DNA from: Clostridia bacterium
GTDB taxonomy: Bacteria > Bacillota > DSM-521 > Neomoorellales > Neomoorellaceae
Length of the DNA stretch: 19,026 nt
Direction: 5' to 3'
NCBI GenBank assembly: GCA_012727745.1
Contig: JAAYGJ010000013.1
Coordinates: 1 to 19,026 of the forward strand
The notes under the pieces are model-generated. The model did not search any database. It saw nothing but the letters and a program-made list of their open reading frames with translations, and had not been told where the DNA came from. The position numbers and the translations under genes are program-made. Below, in pieces: positions 15,517-19,026 of the stretch; the first letter of the stretch is position 1, and each line of letters opens with the position of its first letter.

Positions 15517-15809
15517 CGGCTTTTACGGTCGTTGCTGGTCAGTCTGTCAGACCGCTCTTGTGGCGCCTGTTTTTCGATCCAGATAGCAGCATCAGGACAG
15601 ACCAGCTGGCATTTCTTGCAGGCAATACATGGTCTGCCATGGCCAGGCTCTACCACCGGCGTGCCGAAAGCGCCCAGCTGTTTGGCCCAGCCAATAGTAT
15701 CAACCGGGCACTTCTCTACACAGAGCCCGCAACCCTTGCACAGGGCAGGAAAAAGGTGGAAGATGCCTTTGCCATCCCTGGTAGTAATGGCTTTAAAGGC
15801 GATGCTCAT
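15513..15809 (-). CDS. 2-oxoacid:ferredoxin oxidoreductase delta subunit (2x 4Fe-4S ferredoxin)
   Basis: Ferredoxin-like subunit that passes electrons from the TPP/4Fe-4S core of the oxidoreductase to soluble ferredoxin; 98 aa. Two complete 4Fe-4S motifs: CKGCGLCVEKCP (C24, C27, C30, C34) and CIACKKCQLVCP (C61, C64, C67, C71). A short hydrophilic tail follows. Its ATG overlaps the stop of the gamma gene as ATGA, indicating coupled translation and a stoichiometric subunit. It is last in the alpha-beta-gamma-delta operon. Confidence 0.92.
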   Translation of the reverse strand: MSIAFKAITTRDGKGIFHLFPALCKGCGLCVEKCPVDTIGWAKQLGAFGTPVVEPGHGRPCIACKKCQLVCPDAAIWIEKQAPQERSDRLTSNDRKSR

Positions 15810-16378
15810 ACTGCAACTCCTCCCTTGCCCATTTGGTAACCCCGTTCCAGAGCGCGATAGTTCAGTTCCCGCAAGCTGGGATCCTGGGCAAACTTGTGCC
15901 CCAGGCGTCGTTCCAGAGCCCTTTCAACATGGCTACGTTCCAACAGATCGGCTACCTGCATCAACACCCCCAGGATAATAACATTAAAAACCCGGGGATG
16001 CATTTCCTGCTGTGCTACTACTAAAGCCGGGATGGCCAATTGTTTTTGTTCAGTACCGTAAAGGCTGCGAACCTCATCCCGCAGGCTCTCGTCATAAATC
16101 AGCAGGGTTTCAGGACCTACATACTGCCGTGAGCGGTCCACCGCCCGATGGCTCAAAGCAACTACCACATCTGCTAACATAAATTTGGGGGCACCGATTT
16201 GTTCTCTGCTGATCTGAACAAAAGCCAGCGAAACTCCACCTCTCTGCTCGACCCCAAAGTTAGGAATGTACAGAGCCTGGTAGCCGGCCGTGTAAGCTGC
16301 TTCACTGATTATTTCCGCCACCGACTGCACTCCCTGGCCCCCCTCGCCGGCCAGGGCGATTTTAAGGCTGACGCCCAC
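15806..16378 (-). CDS. 2-oxoacid:ferredoxin oxidoreductase gamma subunit
   Basis: Gamma subunit, equivalent to domain III of PFOR and involved in CoA handling and assembly; 190 aa. It opens with the family signature LAGEGGQGVQSVAEI and then carries NFGVEQRGGVSLAFV and LADVVVALS. The GTG at 16378 is preferred over a longer form starting at 16408, because AGGAGGT lies eight to nine bases upstream and the protein then begins directly with the conserved beta strand. It overlaps the end of the beta gene by 17 bases and the delta start by 4. Confidence 0.92.
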   Translation of the reverse strand: MGVSLKIALAGEGGQGVQSVAEIISEAAYTAGYQALYIPNFGVEQRGGVSLAFVQISREQIGAPKFMLADVVVALSHRAVDRSRQYVGPETLLIYDESLRDEVRSLYGTEQKQLAIPALVVAQQEMHPRVFNVIILGVLMQVADLLERSHVERALERRLGHKFAQDPSLRELNYRALERGYQMGKGGVAV

Positions 16379-17147
16379 GGTGCTCCACCTCCTGCCTCTG
16401 TTCCCCATCAGGCGTCCTTAATTCACCCACGGGGAAAAACTTGCTCATTTCCTTTTCAATAAAGTGCCAGGTCTCAGCGGCATTGGTGTGCCAGTTAGTG
16501 GGACAAGCCGATAAAACTTCAATAAATGAAATTCCCCGCCCCTTTAGCTGGTTGCTAAGCCCTTTTTGGATAAAGTTTTTAAGCTGTACCACATTGGCCA
16601 CCGTACCCCGGGCTACATAAGCCCCTGAAGGAGCTATAGTAGCCACCAGTTCCGGGCCCAGCATCGGCCTGCCGGTAAGCTCCACGTCACGCCCGTAAGG
16701 AGAAGTTTCTGTTTTTTGCCCGGGCAGGGTGGTCGGTGCCATCTGCCCGCCGGTCATGGCATACTGGGTATTATTGGCTACAATGATTGTAACCGGGTCA
16801 TTGCGGCTAACACTGCTTACCAGGTGCTGGGCCCCGATCGCATAAGCACCCCCGTCGCCCATGTAGCAAATTGCTAGCAGCTCCGGTCGTGCCCTTTTCA
16901 ACCCTACCAGTACCGGAGTGGTGCGGCCATGATGGGTCTGAATAGTGTCCAGGTTAAAGAAATCCCAGGCCAGCAGGGAACAGCCAATATCGCAGCCGAA
17001 GACTGCCCGCTGCTGGATATTTAGGGCATCAATTGCTTCCCCCAGGGCTTTGAGGATAATACCATGGCCGCAGCCGGGACAAAACTTGTGCGGCTTAGTT
17101 TCTGCCCGCCAGACCCGGGGCATCTGGGGTTGGGCCTCTATAGCCAT
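16362..17147 (-). CDS. 2-oxoacid:ferredoxin oxidoreductase beta subunit (TPP-binding)
   Basis: Holds thiamine diphosphate and the proximal 4Fe-4S cluster; 261 aa. Visible: CPGCGHG (23-29), GCDIGC (51-56), the TPP/Mg motif GDGGAYAIG (97-105) ending at NN (125-126), and AMTGGQMAPTTLPGQKT (130-146). C214 or so in LSACPTNW should complete the cluster ligands. The MTGGQMAPTT wording is what I remember from branched-chain (VOR) enzymes, but the 2-oxoglutarate group is close. ATG start with AGGAG nine bases upstream, located inside the last codons of the alpha gene. Confidence 0.92.
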   Translation of the reverse strand: MAIEAQPQMPRVWRAETKPHKFCPGCGHGIILKALGEAIDALNIQQRAVFGCDIGCSLLAWDFFNLDTIQTHHGRTTPVLVGLKRARPELLAICYMGDGGAYAIGAQHLVSSVSRNDPVTIIVANNTQYAMTGGQMAPTTLPGQKTETSPYGRDVELTGRPMLGPELVATIAPSGAYVARGTVANVVQLKNFIQKGLSNQLKGRGISFIEVLSACPTNWHTNAAETWHFIEKEMSKFFPVGELRTPDGEQRQEVEHRGRQP

Positions 17148-17149
17148 AA

Positions 17150-18232
17150 TTACAACTCCTTCGCAAATTGAACTATTTCCTCCGGTGTTATACCCATGCC
17201 CGGGCGCAGGTAGCTACGGAGAGGAATCTTTAGCCCGTAAAGGGCCGTTTTGACCATCTTTTCCAGCTGGCCATAAGCCGACTCTACCACTATCAGCCGC
17301 CGGGCCTGTCCTGTCAGGCGACGTAGCTCTGCAACCGGAAAGGGCCGCAGGGTTATAGGCCGGAACAGGCCGGCCTTTAGCCCTTCTTCCCGTAATACCT
17401 GCACCGCCGCCCGGGCCGCCCGGGAAACAATCCCATGAGCTATAATCAGCAGTTCAGCATCGTCAATTGCAGTAGCCTCCCATTCAACAACTTCCGGGGT
17501 CATGCTTTCGTAATCCTTGATTGAATCAGATAAAATTGCAAAGAGTTCTTCTTCCAGATTGTAAGTATTGCGCAGGTGGGCCGGCTCCCGTTCCTCACCG
17601 GGCAGACCTGGTAACCCGACCATAGGATAACAGGGTTCCATGGTGAGGCCTCGCTCTTCCGGATCATAAAGGGTAACCGGGGCGCGCATTTTTGACTGGT
17701 AGCCGTCACCAAGAACAAAAGTAGGAAAGCGGTATTTCCAGGCGCTATTAAAAGCTTTAATGGTATAGCTAAACAAGTCATCATGGGAAGCGGGAGAATA
17801 GACAATCCTTAAACCTTCGCCATTACCGCCGAAAGAGGTTAAATTGAGTTCTTGCTGCGAGTAAATGACTGTAGCCGTCGAAGGACCACCCCGCTGAGTA
17901 ACCACCACTACCGTGGGCAGGCGCATCATCTCGGCCATAGCCATCGCTTCCTGCATCAGCACATTGCCCGGGCCGGCAGTAGCAGTAAAAACCCTTTTGC
18001 CAGCCAGGACCCCGCCGATCGTAGTAAAACCAGCAGAAATTTCATCTTCCGTCTGTAGAAAACCCCGTTCATATTTGGGAGCCAGACGGGTCCAATAATG
18101 CATAATCTCATTCTGAGGAGTAATGGGGTAACCATACATAAATTCACAACCGGCCGCCAGGGCCGCCCAGGCTATCACTTCATTGCCCGTCATAAACGAT
18201 CTTTGTTCTCCCTTAATAGGTTTTGTAACCAT
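17150..18232 (-). CDS. vorB: 2-oxoacid:ferredoxin oxidoreductase alpha subunit, probably branched-chain type (VorB-like)
   Basis: Alpha subunit with the pyrimidine-binding and transketolase C-terminal domains; 360 aa. Motifs: GYPITPQNEI (34-43), a Glu-rich segment LQTEDEISAGF (59-69) with the Glu expected to activate TPP, and TATAGPGN (83-90). The C-terminal part contains FRPITLRPFPVAEL and VVESAYGQLEKMV. PITPQNEI, rather than PITPST, is typical of proteins annotated VorB (3-methyl-2-oxobutanoate dehydrogenase) as I recall, hence the symbol; 2-oxoglutarate oxidoreductase (KorA) is the alternative. ATG start with GAGG eight bases upstream; it follows the P-loop ATPase gene after 15 bases and precedes the beta gene after 2. 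Confidence 0.85.
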   Translation of the reverse strand: MVTKPIKGEQRSFMTGNEVIAWAALAAGCEFMYGYPITPQNEIMHYWTRLAPKYERGFLQTEDEISAGFTTIGGVLAGKRVFTATAGPGNVLMQEAMAMAEMMRLPTVVVVTQRGGPSTATVIYSQQELNLTSFGGNGEGLRIVYSPASHDDLFSYTIKAFNSAWKYRFPTFVLGDGYQSKMRAPVTLYDPEERGLTMEPCYPMVGLPGLPGEEREPAHLRNTYNLEEELFAILSDSIKDYESMTPEVVEWEATAIDDAELLIIAHGIVSRAARAAVQVLREEGLKAGLFRPITLRPFPVAELRRLTGQARRLIVVESAYGQLEKMVKTALYGLKIPLRSYLRPGMGITPEEIVQFAKEL

Positions 18233-18247
18233 TAAACCTACCTCTTT

Positions 18248-18901
18248 CTACCAAAATGCCCGGGGCATATAGCGTTTAATTACACGGACAGGGTTGCCCA
18301 GGCTATCGACCTCCCCTATCAGTGGAGCCAATTCTGCCATCACCGCTGTGGCCACTAACGGCAGCTTTAATACCCGGGCCGCCGCCGCTACCAGCCTGGC
18401 TCCAGCCTGAATGAGCTCAGGCGTTGTTTCTGTGCCTAGATGGGTATTATTTAGTAAGCCATCAACCTTGCCCAAGGAACGGACATGGTTTACGATGTCT
18501 TCAACTTTTGCGGTCAATGGCCGGGCAGTATTGATTACCGCCACAATTTGCAAGCTGGTAGCAGCTGACGGTTCAGCCAGCAGGTGTAAGGCCCCGCTAC
18601 CTGCCACGCCATAGCCTACATCGATGAGCACGTCGCCTTCCTGGTGCAGGGCCCAGCGTACCGCCGGGTGCAGGACCGTGCCCGTTTCCCCCCACCCTGA
18701 CACCTGCTGCGTTTCCCAGGCCAGAACATTAAGCCCTTTGCTTTCCAGTTCTTTTTTTAGGGGCCGCAGGGTATAACAGGGTTCAACCGTATCCAGGTCT
18801 ACCAGGGTTACCTCCCGTCCCTGCTGCCGTAAAAAAAGCGCCCGGTTAATCGCATTTTCCGACTTGCCGCTGCCATAATCTCCGACGTAAGCCTCACAAA
18901 T
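18248..18901 (-). CDS. P-loop ATPase of unknown function at the head of the VOR operon (start uncertain)
   Basis: I do not recognise a named family. The frame encodes a Walker A motif GDYGSGKS (residues 7-14 if read from 18901), a second acidic motif TLVDLDTVEP (32-41), a probable Walker B strand VLIDVGYGVAGSG (about 91-103), then VINTARPLTAKVEDIV and NNTHLGTET. This resembles the SIMIBI/MinD-like fold, but Walker A lacks the extra Lys of true ParA/MinD proteins. The frame is open back to a TGA at 18916-18914. The only canonical start (GTG 18703) would discard Walker A. The sole suitable start is ATT at 18901, with GAGGTGA (18920-18914) upstream; a one-base frameshift at the start is the alternative. 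It is 15 bases from the alpha gene, so it belongs to the operon. Confidence 0.7.
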   Translation of the reverse strand: MCEAYVGDYGSGKSENAINRALFLRQQGREVTLVDLDTVEPCYTLRPLKKELESKGLNVLAWETQQVSGWGETGTVLHPAVRWALHQEGDVLIDVGYGVAGSGALHLLAEPSAATSLQIVAVINTARPLTAKVEDIVNHVRSLGKVDGLLNNTHLGTETTPELIQAGARLVAAAARVLKLPLVATAVMAELAPLIGEVDSLGNPVRVIKRYMPRAFW

Positions 18902-18961
18902 ACGCGCTTTACTTCACCTCGAGAATAGTATGTCCCTTGCACTGCTAACTATGACAGCATC

Positions 18962-18984
18962 AAAAAAGCCCGGCACCTGCCGGG
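18962..18984 (-). terminator. Rho-independent terminator before the VOR operon
   Basis: In RNA sense CCCGGC-AGGT-GCCGGG (6-bp GC stem) is followed directly by six T. It ends about 60 bases before the P-loop ATPase gene. It may end an unseen gene to the right or act as an attenuator in the leader of the VOR operon. Confidence 0.8.
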
Positions 18985-18993
18985 TCAGCTTGC

Positions 18994-19015
18994 CTGGCGC
19001 TCCTAACAGCGCCAG
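18994..19015. other. Hairpin beside the terminator
   Basis: CTGGCGCT and AGCGCCAG form a perfect 8-bp stem around a six-base loop, nine bases from the terminator hairpin on the upstream (- strand) side. Two strong hairpins in a row can be the 3' end of a structured RNA or leader; the window ends too soon to tell. Confidence 0.6.
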
Positions 19016-19026
19016 CAGTGTATATC

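Noticed and set aside
18994..19026. 3' end of a 5S rRNA gene
   Set aside because: AGCGCCAGGC and the following terminator suggested it, but the preceding bases do not match the conserved 5S 3' region and only about 30 bases are visible.

Overview
The window looks like a chromosomal segment of a thermophilic, spore-forming, acetogenic Firmicute, most probably Moorella or a close relative. Three things point there. The left half keeps the Bacillus/Clostridia block tmk-holB-ricT-yabA-rsmI facing a convergent abrB. The right half is a cluster of ferredoxin-linked oxidoreductases around a large single-chain pyruvate:ferredoxin oxidoreductase (PFOR), a neighbourhood I recall from Moorella thermoacetica. 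GTG starts are common. The genus assignment is from memory of gene order and protein character, not from a search.

Layout. Only abrB (64-318) is on the + strand; it ends in a strong terminator and faces everything else. All other genes run on the - strand, so in order of transcription they read from right to left. (1) 18901-15513: a P-loop ATPase of unknown function, then the alpha, beta, gamma and delta subunits of a four-subunit 2-oxoacid:ferredoxin oxidoreductase, probably of the branched-chain (VOR) type. The genes overlap or nearly touch, so they form one operon. (2) 15384-14461: a methionyl-tRNA formyltransferase homologue with its own sigma-A-type promoter. (3) 14350-10835: PFOR, with an unusual nine-G tract before its start and a canonical terminator after its stop. 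(4) 10451-6386: a three-gene glycolate/D-lactate oxidase operon (two FAD subunits and a CCG-type iron-sulfur subunit). It has a near-consensus promoter, an operator-like dyad at the expected transcription start, and a G/C-rich leader that could fold in alternative ways. (5) 6243-5467: a membrane-anchored polysaccharide deacetylase. (6) 5443-423: an Orn/Lys/Arg-decarboxylase-fold protein (YaaO-like), thymidylate kinase, DNA polymerase III delta', RicT, YabA and RsmI.

How the genes work together. PFOR links pyruvate, acetyl-CoA and reduced ferredoxin, the central exchange of acetogenic metabolism. The VOR-type enzyme does the same for 2-oxoacids from amino acids. The glycolate/D-lactate oxidase would feed 2-hydroxyacids in as 2-oxoacids. 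The left block is housekeeping: dTTP supply, the clamp loader, control of replication initiation, rRNA methylation, RNA-maturation/sporulation control, and a transition-state regulator.

Most worth a second look: the P-loop ATPase gene at the right edge, whose Walker A motif lies upstream of every canonical start codon in its frame; the leader of the glycolate/D-lactate operon; the nine-G tract in front of PFOR; and the formyltransferase paralogue between the two oxidoreductases. I found no rRNA, tRNA, CRISPR array, insertion sequence or phage gene.
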